A stretch of 64,000 nucleotides of DNA from Fallopia convolvulus (Eukaryota; Streptophyta; Magnoliopsida; Caryophyllales; Polygonaceae): positions 43,664,943-43,728,942 of the forward strand of contig OZ024730.1 in NCBI GenBank assembly GCA_964016875.1, written 5' to 3'. The notes beneath the pieces were generated by a model. That model was not told the origin of the DNA and did not search any database. It was given only the letters and a program-made list of their open reading frames with translations. The translations under genes were made by a program, and so were the position numbers. Shown in pieces: positions 10,952 to 22,537 of the stretch. Position 1 is the stretch's first letter; each line of letters opens with the position of its first letter.

Positions 10952-11853
10952 TGTTGGATCGTGACACGTTAGTAACAATACAAGGAACTAGTAAGGTTCC
11001 CTGGGCAGCGGAAATAAATAGTAGAACACAGAATTTAGAGAGGAAAACTTTCTGTCCGACCAACAAGTCGTAGAAAGAAAAACCTCTACCCCTGAGACTC
11101 CTTCTCAGAGGATTTTCAATAGAATACCTTTATTAAGTTTCAACGATTACAAGGCAAGTCAAGTAACTAAGGCACCAACCAAAGTTCCCTAGTAACTACG
11201 ACACCGACCGAAGTTCAACCAACTAGACTTCTACAACCCTAAGCGTAAACCTAAATGGAAGTAAACTTCAGACTTACTTGTGGATTCTTCACCGGAAAAA
11301 GCCACACACTCATACACTTGAAAAGCTCTCTCTCCAAGTTCGTCTTCTTCAACCACACTTTTTACCCTAGATAACCCTAGCTATTTATAAGATAAGTTAA
11401 GTCTGATCTTACACGTAATTCTTGCCTAATTACACTGATATTCCACTTAACAAATCCCACACAATAAGGAAAAAGATTGTTTGTGATTTCGGATCCTCAA
11501 CCATGCCGATTCTTCCCAAAACCGAATGATCTCGGATTTCCCAAGATAAGATCGTGTGAAGATTGATCTTATCTTCTCTTTTATCTCCTTAAGCAACCGC
11601 CTACAGCTGTAAATCTTCGTAGAAGATCGCTCGCAAAAGATATGGTAACTTGCCATTTATAGAAAGTCGCGTTCCTTCTGAGACGCGCTTCCTAAATCTG
11701 TCACTCGTTCCCTCCATCGTTCCTCAAGATGTTCCGTCACTCGTGACCATGTACTTGTTTTCCTGAAACACTTACATGTAGAAGCAAGTTATATTAACTA
11801 AGTTTGTTATCATCAAAACTAAGAGAAACCATGGAACAACCATTGTTCCAACA
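10952..11853 (-). repeat. Copia-1 5' LTR
   Basis: 902 bp, TG...CA, starting (minus strand) TGTTGGAACAATGG and ending ACGATCCAACA beside the primer site. A TATA box (minus strand CTTATAAATAG, near 11392-11401) probably drives genomic RNA. The word GTTCC/GGAAC is repeated many times, for example in the 11660-11740 stretch. It is related to the solo LTR at 34778-35826. Confidence 0.88.
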
Positions 11854-11858
11854 CTTAC

Positions 11859-12586
11859 AAATCTCAAAGCAAACTTCCAAAGCCCTCTCAAAATTGTCCA
11901 AGAGCTTGGAATAAAAATTTAACCCTAGATAACCAACTTGTAATACTCGTTCGTTCCGTCTCGTGCCTCTCCAAAAAAAAACGTCTCTTCAAAAGTAACC
12001 TTAAGAACCCTTATATAGTAGTAGGAATGTTCTTATAAGGAAACTAAATTATATCTTAAAAAGACCCATAAATAAAACATCTACTAAAACCTAACTTGAG
12101 GCGCAAGTTTTCTTCCGCATGCTCCGGGCAATGCTCGGTACCGACCCAAAGTGGGTCGTCACCGACCCTAGCCTGCACTTGATTTCTTCATTTCTTTGCT
12201 CGAAACTTGCCCCAAAGCTTTGTTCTTCTTCAATGTTTCTTCTCTAAACGTCCTTGGTCTTCTTAGACTTCCTTAGCTCCTTTTTAAGACATCTTCATCT
12301 TGTAAACTTCATCTTGAAACACAACAAATCTCCAAAGACAAATACTCTCGCCGTTCTAGCCAAAACCGCCACACGACAACTCCAATGCTACCTCCTAGAA
12401 AGCTTGAAAAATCGGGATATCTCCTCCTCAACGTTTCAAATACCTACAAAAACAACAAACAAGCACAAACGACTCCAACTCTCTAGAGAGGGTCGGCATT
12501 ATATGCAAAACAACACAATAGACCTAGAAAAGACTCAACCTAGCTAGAAAACTACCCACAAAAACCAACTAAAAAGTGTGACATCA
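11859..12586 (-). repeat. Element A 3' LTR, second part
   Basis: Continues the LTR interrupted at 2972, matching 23554-24276. It ends GTGTGACATCA at 12586. A TATA-like box sits near 12010-12018 (minus strand CTATATAAGG). A paired palindrome lies at 12135-12167 (CTCGGTACCGACCC and GGGTCGTCACCGACCC). Confidence 0.92.
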
Positions 12587-14011
12587 AAGCACCACATACT
12601 TAGACTTGCTTGTCCTCAAGCAATCACTTAACATGCATCAATACCAAATAACAAACCTCAAGAATCGCCTTTAAGGAAAAAGAAGCACAAGTAGAATAAT
12701 GAGCAAACAACTTCCACATCATAGCACACATGAACATTCTAAGCAATCACAATCCAACCTCTCCAAGGAATGTGTTTCACTCAAATCTCAAAGTGTTTAG
12801 GCTTATCAATAATCACTCAACTCAAATTCCAAACACAAAACTTATGTAGTCAATGGAACTTATATAAAAAAAACTCTCCACCGAAGAAATCAAAACAAGT
12901 CAAATCATCAAATGAACTTGGGGGGCTCAATGAAAACTTCGAAGAAGCTTCCATTCGGCCGGGTTGTAATGGGGCTTGGTAATTAAAAAGGCGTGGAAAT
13001 ATTTTGGTCTTGTGGTGCTACTAATTCGGGAATCAAGACTCCTAGACTACACAACACTTAACCAACACTCTTCTTCTTACATTTACCAAACACTTTAAAC
13101 TTTTCAATGCACTTCCCTCTTCACCTATTATCATTGTCTTTCTTCTTTCCTTACTTAGAAGGCTTTGGACTCTTGCACTTATTTAATTATTCACCCCTTT
13201 TTATATTTATATTCTTCTTTTTCTTTTTTTTTGTGGCGGGTCGGTACCGACCTTCTTTGGGTCGGTGTCGAGCTGGATTGTGCAATTTCGAGCCCAAAAC
13301 ACTTCATACCTTAATTTTCTAAAGACAACACTCCTTCTCTACCTTTCACAATCACTTTATTTCCACCCAATCGATCCACAACAACCTTCAATAATCAATT
13401 CTAAGTCCTAATTCCCGGATCAAAGGGTCAAACATATCATGGCTAGGGAATTTTTGTGGAGCTAGAAATAGGCTTTAAGCTCAAAACAAGGGACTACAAA
13501 CAGAGGGATCGTGTATAGGTAGAAAAATGAATATAATAGGCTTATAAAAATAAGTTCAAAATCATTTGATTTAATCAAGTAATGAGCAAATCTCCACTGG
13601 TTTCAAGTTAAAAATAACCATGCCATTGACAAGTGGCAGATGCATTTGGAAGAGTAAATCACACATAAAAGAGAAAGGAATAAGACATATATCCATTATA
13701 GGCCAAAAATATCTCAGTTAGGTTCAATTTGTTGGATTGCTTTCACTTAGAAATATGCATGCTCAATATCCATCATAAGCTCAAAATTCAAAAAGCAAGA
13801 TCATGGTTTAGGCAATTCTTATAAAGCATGCTATACGATTTACATGATGATGCAAGCAATTTCTATCCTAGGACATCTAAGAAAAAGGGCATTCATCCAT
13901 CAAAAATCAAAAATAAAAAAGACTCAAGCAAAACTAGACATAAACACAAGACAACACATGACTCAAACAACTTAAACAAGTTATTTCCCAAACCACCCCA
14001 TACTTAAAACA
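12587..14011 (-). other. Element A 3' non-coding region
   Basis: About 1.4 kb between the ORF-1-like gene and the 3' LTR, with no coding sequence. It begins next to the LTR with a segment shared with element D (ACTTAGACTTGCTTGTCCTC), the expected polypurine-tract area. A plus-strand T-rich tract at 13195-13233 is followed at once by a palindrome pair (13239-13273). The same T-tract-plus-pair arrangement recurs in D at 50970-51044. Confidence 0.7.
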
Positions 14012-15612
14012 TCAATGTCCCCATTGATTAGAAAAGTAAAGAGAAGGGAAAGAGAAACTAACTTGGACACCTTGAAGCGTTGGAAAAGGAGGAGAATCAC
14101 TCTTGAGGAGGGTTAGGAGGTGATGAAGTATGAAGTTGTTGTATTCCACTTGAGCATTCCACCTGTCGACATCTTGCTTGTGGTCCTCATAATACTCAAT
14201 ACGGAAGTCTTGAAGCTCTTTTTGGTGATCAACAAACTGGTTGTGGTGGTGGTTAAGTGCCCCATAGAGTTGGTGTTGGTGAAGCATGAGGGCGTCCATC
14301 TTAGCGGAGAGAAGAGAGATGTCGGGATTGCCACCAGAGCTCGAACCGGTGTTATACGTACCTTTCTCGTGAAAGTGAGAGCCGCCGGACCCATAAAAGC
14401 CATAGGAGTGGGGGTAGTAGGAGACCATTTCCGTCTGCGGCCCCATGGTGAAATCCATAGGGCCGGCACCGTGCTGATTATGGTCGGCACCGCCCTCTGC
14501 CGGGTCGTAACCGACCCCTGATGAGTCGTCCCCGACCCCCCTGGGCTGGCCTCTTGGTGCTTCCCATTCAAAGACATGTTCTCTCGGAGGCGGATTAGGC
14601 TCGGCTCTCCGGTACCGGCTGGGCTGATGTCTAATCCTCTCATCAACTCGAACATTGGGCACCAAAGGGTAAGGTGTAGGAGCCCATTTATCATACCAAT
14701 TTGGGCAGTAGAAGAGCTCAAGATTCTCCTTGGTGAGCACCACGTCGTGTGTCGTGTTCTCATCGAGTTTAAACTTGTTGATGAAGCCGACGACAGTTTG
14801 GTAGACAACATTAGCATTGGTATAGTACTTCACATCCATAGAAATGACCCTCTTGGAAGAATAGGCGGAAAGTTTGATCTTCAAAGACTTAGCAAGGATA
14901 AAACGAGCCAACCGAAGTAGGTGCTGTTATGGTTGTGTTGGCCACGATGGCTAACGACTGCGGTGGCGTACTCGAACCCTAGATTCGTTTGCTTGGGCGT
15001 CTCAAAGAGCATGTTGGCTAAGCATGCAAGCTCTTGCGTGTGGGGACGCGAGAGCTCGTACCTTGGCCAAATTGTGGAGCCGAGGATGCGCAGGATAACC
15101 CTGAAAACGGGGATAGCAATGTACCGACCGGGAAGGGCGTTGGTGGGGAAGTCTACCCTGCCGGTGATGTAGTGCCACAACCTCTTAATGGGCAAGTCCT
15201 TCGTTGTGTACACCCCTAACGGTGCACGACAGCCAAGATGCTTGTTGAACTTCTTGATGTCCATCTCATGGCGCCTATTGCCAAGCTGAAAGCTGACCAT
15301 GGACTTGTTGAAGTCGGTGTCGTCTACTTGCAAGCTAAAATCGGACATGAACTCACACGTGAGAGCCACGTGATGCTCCACAATAGGATGTAAGATGAGG
15401 TGTTGAGCTCCAATCCAAGAGAAGGCCTCGAGCACATCCGCATGGAAACCAATCTTATCGACGCCGACTCTCTGATATGCTCGCACATTAACATCTCCGT
15501 GCCACATCTCAACGAATCGGTCTTTTTGCTCGTCAGAAGCAAACTCCACATAATCCACCTTTTGCTTGTTCTTCTTTTGCTTCTTGGCGGGATGACTTGA
15601 TGAAGAGGCCAT
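14012..15612 (-). pseudogene. Element A ATHILA ORF-1/env-like protein
   Basis: Starts MASSSSHPAKKQKKNKQK at 15612 with a basic N-terminus. The conserved core follows (FSWIGAQHLILHPIV, LKDLPIKRLWHYITGRVD-like segment, FRVILRILGSTIWPRYEL, TQELACLANMLFETPKQ). The first frame ends at 14881. The sequence continues in another frame from about 14911 (FILAKSLKIKLSAYSS, then YCPNWYDKWAPTPYPL), so a single frameshift near 14900-14930 breaks it. The C-terminal part is Pro/Gly/His rich with a possible coiled segment (ALMLHQHQLYG to QKELQDFRIEYYEDH). Element D carries the homologue. Its position after integrase and its sequence pattern fit the ATHILA ORF-1 family; its function is unknown. Confidence 0.78.
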
Positions 15613-16892
15613 GGTCCTACAAAACTTTCAAACTCCCAAGATAATTTCCAAATTTATAAAAGGAAAAAAAACTTTACAAAGGTCACGTATAGCACCACCA
15701 AAGAAGCACCCCATACTTACAATAAGCAACATGCTCTAATTTTATTAGAAAAATCTCAACCAAGCATGCTTAATCATGAAAAATAGGTAAGTAGAGGGGA
15801 AATCCCATGCTTTAATCACTCAAATCATGGATAAATCAGCTCAATAAGCATGCAATCATCAAGATTACGAGGCAACTGGGGTCGGAGCCAACCCTTGGAG
15901 GCTCGTAATCGCGCAAATATGCGCCAAAGCACAAGCACAATGGCACTGGAGGGTCGTGACCGACCAGAATTGGGTCGTCACCGACCGTGCCGGGAAAAAA
16001 CATGCTCGAAAAATCGGCATAAATACCTCGTAATAGCTATCACAAATCCAAGAAAAATCATGTGTGCCCAAAATCAACCAAACAACCAAGCATCAAGCAA
16101 GAAATCCACTCACAAACCACAAATCCGACTCATATGATGTAGATCTAACCACTAAAGCATACAAACAACCCAAAATTCCACATTGAGACTCAAGAACACC
16201 CAAAACCTAGATTTTCAACTAACCCCTTCGAAATTAATCAAATAAACTTGAATTTAAGAGCAAAGGAGTAGAGGAAAATACCAAAAATGAGTGTAACTAG
16301 AAGAGTGAAAGTAGAAAAAGGGTCGTAACCGAGCACTTAGAGCGGTTCAAAAATCGGGATTTGTGGGCGAGGGTCCGAATTTTAGGTTTTTAGTGAAGGA
16401 ATCGGATGGATTATGTAGCACAAGGATGGATTTTGGTAGATTTGAGAGGAGTAGTGATTGATTTGTGAAGCTTTGAGAGCAATGAGATTTATGAGGGAGA
16501 ATGGGTCGGCGGTGTGGAAGAAGGAAGGGGAGGAGTAGGGTTAAAAGGGTTAAAAGTGCAGGGACTTACTTGCAATTTTCGGAATTTTTGAAAATTTTAC
16601 CGTATTTGCTTGGAAGGGTCGGTACCGACCGGATTTGGGTCGTGACCGACCACATCTGGACTTTTTGATCCCTTGCATTGTGGTGTGTTCCGAACCCTTT
16701 GTTCCCTTTTCGACACCTTGGGTCCCTACAAAACTTTAGTGGAGATGCAAGACAAGAGTCCAAACTACTCTAAACTAATAAAAACAAATTAATCTAAGCT
16801 AAAAAATCAAAATGAAAAAAGAAAAGAAAAAGCGGGTTGCCTCCCGTAAGCACTTTATTTAACGTCTTTAGCTAGACGAGGAATACCTCAAC
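15613..16892 (-). other. Element A integrase to ORF-1 spacer
   Basis: About 1.3 kb without credible ORFs. It contains palindrome pairs at 15952-15986 and 16616-16651, and a single at 16320-16334. At 16829-16879 there is a block shared with D (54794-54843), core GCGGGTTGCCTCCCGTAAGC on the plus strand. The block therefore marks the end of pol in both elements. Confidence 0.65.
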
Positions 16893-18200
16893 TTAGTCGG
16901 AAGATGTGAGAGCCCATGTGGCTCGGATTTCCTCATCGGGTTTGCCTCTTGCATAGTACTTCTTCAATCGATGCCCGTTGACCTTGAAAATTCCTCCATT
17001 ATCGTCTATTAGGTAGACTGCCCCATGTGGGTAGATGTGGTGAACCACGAATGGTCCACTCCATTGGGTTCTTAGCTTTCCGGGAAAAAGTCAAAGTCTA
17101 GAGTTGAAAGGAGTACTTGATCACCGACTTTGAAGGTCATCGGGACAAGCTTCTTGTCATGCCACTTCTTGGTTCTCTCTTTGTAAATCTTGGCTTTCTC
17201 ATAAGCTTTTAGCCTTAACTCTTCAAGTTCTTGCAAGTCCATGAATCTCTTTGCTCCGGCCGCGTCGAGGTCCATGTTGATCTCCTTGAGAGCCCATAAA
17301 GCTTTGTGTTCAAGCTCGACGGGCAAGTGACATGACTTTCCATACACAAGATTGTAGGGAGTAGTGCAGAGTGGCCTCTTGTAGGCAGTGTGGTATGTCC
17401 AAAGTGCATCATCCAACTTGGAGGACCAATCCTTCCTTGAGCGGGAAACCGTCTTCTCCAAGATGCTTTTAATTTGCCGGTTAGAGATCTCAACTTGACC
17501 ACTTGTTTGGGGATGGTAAGGAGTTGCCACCTTGTGATATACCCCATACTTGGTCAAAAGTGCCTCGAAGCTCCGCTCAATGAAGTGAGATCCACCGTCG
17601 CTAATAAGAGCTCGGGGAACACTAAAGAGAGGAAAGATGTTGGTCTTCATGAATTTGGCCACCTCGTGCATCATTAGTTCTTGTGTCTATGGCCTCGACC
17701 CACCTAGAAACATAGTCGACTGCCACGAGGATGTACTTGTAGGGGCCCGAAGAGGGGAAGGGTCCCATGAAGTCAATGCCCCATACGTCGAAGAGCTCGA
17801 CCTCTAGGATTCCTGTGAGTGGGTTCTCATTCCTCCATGTAATATTTCCCGCGTGTTGGCACTCATCACACGCCGTTACATATGCTTGAACGTCCTTGAA
17901 AAGGGTGGGCCAATACAATCCGCTTTGAAGAATTTTTGCGGTGGTTTTGAATCCCTTAGCATGGCCGCCCATTGGAAGAGTATGACAATGGCGGATTACT
18001 CCCTCTATCTCATCGTCCGGCACACAACGCCTAAATATATGATCACTCCCTTGCTTGAATAGGTAAGGATCATCCCAATAGTATTTCTTGACATCGTGTA
18101 GGAACTTCTTTTTAGCTTAGGAAGTCAATCCATCGGGAATAATGCCTCCTACAACATAGTTAGCAAAATCCGCAAACCAAGGGGCTGTCGCCCCTCTAAT
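16893..18200 (-). pseudogene. Element A integrase
   Basis: Gypsy integrase with the HHCC finger (HTLPMGGHAKGF to ACDECQHAG), then VWGIDFMGPF, ALISDGGSHF and GQVEISNRQIKSI, giving the DDE triad. The C-terminal part continues through VGDQVLLSTL to a segment LRTQWSGPFVVHHIYPHGAV and stops at 16893. Breaks are a TAA near the N-terminus (after IIPDGLTS), a frameshift near 17640-17670 in front of the second catalytic Asp, and another near 17085. It would insert element DNA, but is not functional as it stands. Element C shows the undamaged version of the first part. Confidence 0.88.
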
Positions 18201-18389
18201 AGCATGTATAGAATGGAAAGAGAGGATGGGAGGAGACGAAGGAAGAATACTAGTAAGTACACATGAAGAGGGAGAAAAGTGACTTGGATCGACCCCAAAT
18301 AGGGTCGGAGTCGTGTTGTATTGCTCAGAGTCGACCGACCTCTGAACATGAGGGGGGGGGGGCGTTACAGACCCAAGGTTGGTTGTGAT

Positions 18390-20764
18390 CTACCCAGGAT
18401 TGGTCATGATCGACCCAGGATGGCCGACATCGACCCGTAGAACTTTGTTGCTCAAGAGGGTTTCATCCGGGCGAGAGTCATTGATGGGTACCGCGTCTCC
18501 GGACTCCGTGATGTGCTCAATGGGTAACCTAGAAAGGTTGTCCGCCACAAGACTTTCCACTCCTTTTTTGTTTCGTATCTCAAGTTTGAACTCTTGCAAT
18601 AGGAGCATCCATCAGAGTAATCTCGGCTTGGCGTCCTTCTTGTCCATAAGGTAACGGATAGCTGCATGATCGGTGTAGACAATTACCTTTGAGCCCACCA
18701 AGTATGACCGGAACTTCTCAAAAGCAAACACCACGGCGAGGAACTCCTTCTCCGTAGTGGTGTACATGCTTTGGGCCTCATCGAGCATCTTGCCTGCATA
18801 GTAGATAGCATGAAGCTTCTTCTCTTTCCTTTTCCCAAGTACCGCGCCCACGGCGTAGTCACTAGCGTCGCACATGGTCTCGAAGGGAAGTGTCCAATCC
18901 GGAGGTTGCATGATAGGGGCCGACACAAGTGCATCCCGGATCCTATGAAAAGCTTCAAGACACTCGGAAAAAAACTAAAACACAACATCCTTCATTAATA
19001 GGTTAGTTAATGGTTTAGTAATCTTACAGAAATCTTGAATGAACCTTCTATAAAACCCGGCATGGCCTAGGAAACTCTTAACATCTTTCACGAAAGTAGG
19101 GGGTGACAATTTTTCAATTAATTCAATTTTAGCTTTGTCAACATCAATCCCCCTTTTAGACACTATATGACCTAAGACAATCCCTTCTTGAACCATAAAG
19201 TGACACTTCTCCCAATTGAGCACAAGTTTAGTCTCTTCACATCTCTTAAGTACTCTAGCAAGATTGGCAAGACAAGAGTCAAAAGTGGTACCGTAAACCG
19301 AGAATTCATCCATAAACACCTCCACGATATCCTCAATCATGTCAGATAAGATGGCCATTATACATCGTTGAAAGGTGGTCGGGGCGTTGCAAAGCCCGAA
19401 TGGCATCCTCCTATAGGCAAATGTACCATAAGAACACGTGAAGGTGATCTTCTCTTGATCATGGGATGTATTGGAACCTGCCAAAAACCACTATAGCCAT
19501 CAAGATAACAAAAATAGTCATGCAAAGCTAATCTCTCTAGCACTTGGTCAATAAAAGGCAAGGGGAAGTGATCCTTTATAGTGGCACTATTAAGCTTTCT
19601 ATAATCTATGCACATGCGCCAACTAGTGGTATTCCTAGTAGGAACCAACTCGCCCTTTTCAGTCTCAACAACAGTAAGACCACTCTTTTTAGGCACAACA
19701 TGAACCGGGCTTACCCACTTACTATCCGAAATTGGGAAGATGATACCTGCATCAAGCATCCTTAAGATCTCTTTCTTTACCACTTCCTTCATGTTTGGGT
19801 TAAGCCTCCTTTGATGTTCTATGGTTGGCCTATGTCCTTCCACAAGAAAAATACGATGCATGCACAAAGAAGGTGAAAGACCACTCAAATCCTCAAGTGA
19901 GTACCCAATGGCCTTCCTATGAGTCCTAAGCACATCAAGCAACTTTCCAACTTCTTCCCCATTAAGGTTAGCATTAACAATTACAGGAAAAGTGGAATTT
20001 GGGCCAAGAAACTCATACCTTAAAGACTCGGGGAGAGTCTTAAGCTCCGGAGTAGGTGGTGGTGGTGTAACAATGTCATCATCCTTCTCCATCTTGAATA
20101 GATCCTTAAAGTAATCACTTTCGGTCAAGATATGCACTTCGTCATCCACCTCCAAAAGGGTCGGCTTCGACCATGAAGGAGTCGTTACCGAGCAAGAGGC
20201 ATAAGCAAAATCCTTAGAAACGAGCGGAATGGGGGTAGGAGTCGAGCGCGGCGAGGTCGGTAACGACCTACTATGGGTCGGTGACGACCCCCCAGCGTCC
20301 TCCTCGTCTTCATCTTCACTCGTACAAACTCCAAACAGGCGCTCGATCGGATCTTCGCAGTCAATGTAATCCGAGCGTGTGTACAACATCTTGACTTCCA
20401 TAGCCTCATCGGTCTCCTTCATCGTTGGATTGAACCGGAACTCAACCAATTCATTCCCAATTTCAAAAGTAAGGAGGCCCTTTTTCACATCAATGATGGC
20501 TCTGGCGGTTGCAAGGAATGGTCGCCCAAGAATGATCAAGACGACGGGATCTTCCGGCATCTCCATAACAATAAAATCATTGGGCACAAAGAACTTGCCG
20601 ACTTGAATAGGGAAGTCGTCGACAACACCGTTTGGCTTCACACAAGAGTTGTCTGCCATATAGAGCCTCATATTTACCGGGACCAAAGGACCCATGTTGG
20701 ATAGAAAGGGGAAGGAGACGAGCACTTGCACCAAGATCACATAATGCTTTAAAACGATGAGCAC
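18390..20764 (-). pseudogene. Element A reverse transcriptase and RNase H
   Basis: Begins within the protease tail (GRPFLATARAIIDVKKG), then RT: KWVSPVHVVPKKSG, WRMCIDYRKLNSAT, FPLPFIDQVLERLA, YGTFAYRRMPFGLCNAP. The catalytic motif reads VFMDEFSVYG, so the second Asp of the FMDD seen in element C is replaced by Glu. RNase H follows (MCDASDYAVGAVLG, TTTEKEFLAVVFAF, VIVYTDHAAIRYL, VADNLSRLP). Frameshifts near 19420-19480 and 18610, plus a stop near 18975, split it into three frames. The C-terminal tail (18390-18480) is formed by degenerate palindrome-like words. It was once an active enzyme and is now dead. Confidence 0.88.
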
Positions 20765-21413
20765 CTATACCAATAGTAATTGCAAACTTACCCGGATCGC
20801 CAAGTTTCTTCGGAAGCTCTAAAGACCGCACCTCATCAGTCAACTCGGACATCGACCGCTTCTTTGACAAGATCTCTTTAAGAAATTTGGTGTACGCGGG
20901 CATCTCACTCAAGGCTTCGGCGAAAGGGATGGTGATGTGAAGCCCTTGAAGAACCTGCACAAAACGTTTGAATTTGCCTTCCGTGGAATCCTTGGCTTTC
21001 TTGGATGGGAAAGGAAGCACCTTCGTTGTTGATGCAGCGGGTGCGGATGTAAGAACACCAGGAAGTGAGTCGGTCACGACCTGGGGAGGGTCAGTGACGA
21101 CCTCCTCTATAATGGGGAGAGGGTTGGTAACGACCTCCCCTGAACTGGGCTGATCCTCTTCGTCCGCCACCTTCTTGCTTGTTTCTCGATCCGGCAACTT
21201 CTTTCCGCTCCTGAGATGGACCGCAACAATTTGACCTCTCGGATTCTCATCGGGATTGCCCGGTAATCGCTCTTGGGGTCGTGGAATTTGGGCTGCTAAG
21301 TCACCAAGTTGGGAGTTCACATTCTTCCTCCATGCTTCAAAGTCTCCCAATTGATTTTGAACTCCTTTGAGATCTGTGAGGACGCCATTGATCCCCTCGA
21401 GGAGACCTTGCAC
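20577..21413 (-). pseudogene. Element A gag C-terminus and protease
   Basis: Linker region (NSQLGDLAAQIPRPQERLPG, VAVHLRSGKKLP) shared with C and D, followed by a Ser/Pro/Val segment encoded partly by palindromes at 21068-21135 (VVTDPP, VVTDS). It then carries the retropepsin motif FKALCDLGASARLLPLSI, whose active site is DLGAS instead of the more usual DTGAS. The frame shifts into the RT frame near 20700. The protease would process gag-pol. Confidence 0.82.
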
Positions 21414-22474
21414 CCAAGTTGGTGGCTCTTGGTAACCGGGATGTCTATAAGGAGGGGCCCTTTGCTCTTATGGCTGAGGTGGAAAACCTTGACCTTGGCC
21501 ATTGTTGTTCCATTGAGGATTTGTTGTTGTTCCTTCCTGGATAAGCATTGTTTTGGCCTCGGTAGGGCCCTCGCATATAATTTGCCTCCGCATAAGCTTC
21601 AGCGGCCCGGACATGATCCACGTTCGTACAAGAAGCAGTGGTATGAGATTGGGAACCACATTCTTGACAAGGCTGAGCGGTGGATTTGAAGTAGCTTACT
21701 TGCTTCTTGAGTCGGTTAATCTCATCTTGCATGTATTGGAACCTCACATCTTGATCAATCGGTTCAGCGTTAGGATCATAAAGCTTCTTCATTGGAACTC
21801 TGACGGCTTGTTGGGTGCCATACATTGCATCATAGTTGGTGAATTTGTCCATAAAAGCCCAAGCCTCATCGGGATCCATCTCAATGAACCTGCAATCGGT
21901 GTGAAGGTTGATGTGGTCCTTTGTAGCGGCATTGATTCCCTGAAAGAAAATTTCCTGAAGCACATAAGGTGGTTGTCCATGAGTAGGACATTGCCGAAGA
22001 AGTTCCTTGAACCGCTCCCAAGTTTCCACAAAAGTTTCATTGGGAAGTTGATGATAAGAAGTGATGCGCTTTCTTAGCTTTGTAGTCTTAGCCGGTGGAA
22101 AGAATTTCGCCAGAAACTGATCATGTAAAGCCTTCCATGTAGTAATCGAACTAGGAGGTAAGCTTTCAAGCCAAGTAAATGCCTTTCCGGCCAAAGACCA
22201 TTTGAACGCCTTCAAGAGCACATATTCAAGCGATACGTAATCGGCGGCGATGGTGTCACATAGATCAGTGAAGTTCTTGATGTGCTCCATGGGGCACTCG
22301 GTGGGCTTGCCTTCAAATTGAGACCTTTTGATAAGAGTGATGAAGTGAGATTTAATCTCAAAGGCGTGCTCAATCACAGGGAGCACAATAGCAGATTCGG
22401 GAACCCTAAATTCCGGATGTATGTATTGCTTTGCGTTTCGCGGAATAGCATTAAGTTGTTCTTAGAGACGGGCA

Positions 22475-22537
<63 letters not shown>

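Larger units (their letters stand above)
2973..11853 (-). mobile_element. Copia-1: Maximus/SIRE-like Ty1/copia element nested in A
   Basis: An 8,881-bp minus-strand insertion in the left LTR of A, flanked by the perfect duplication CTTAC (2968-2972 and 11854-11858). It has TG...CA ends with TGTTGGA at one end and TCCAACA at the other. Reading leftwards: 5' LTR (10952-11853), initiator tRNA-Met primer site, gag with zinc knuckle, protease, integrase, RT with YVDD, RNase H, then an extra env-like ORF. The order PR-IN-RT-RH is copia, and the extra 3' ORF fits the Maximus/SIRE lineage. The 3' LTR is reduced to about 26 bp. Stops and frameshifts break gag-pol. It is younger than A, since it interrupts A's LTR. 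Confidence 0.92.

Noticed and set aside
13107..13322. Plus-strand frame rich in Phe across the T-tract
   Set aside because: Translation of a T-rich non-coding tract in the 3' region of A.
14113..14817. A 234-codon minus-strand frame overlapping the ORF-1-like gene of A
   Set aside because: The homologue in D supports the other frame (YCPNWYDKW segment). This frame is a shadow.
18290..18440. Palindrome pairs in the A pol tail
   Set aside because: Words such as GATCGACCCAGG and GGTCATGATCGACCC are related but too degenerate to count as clear pairs.
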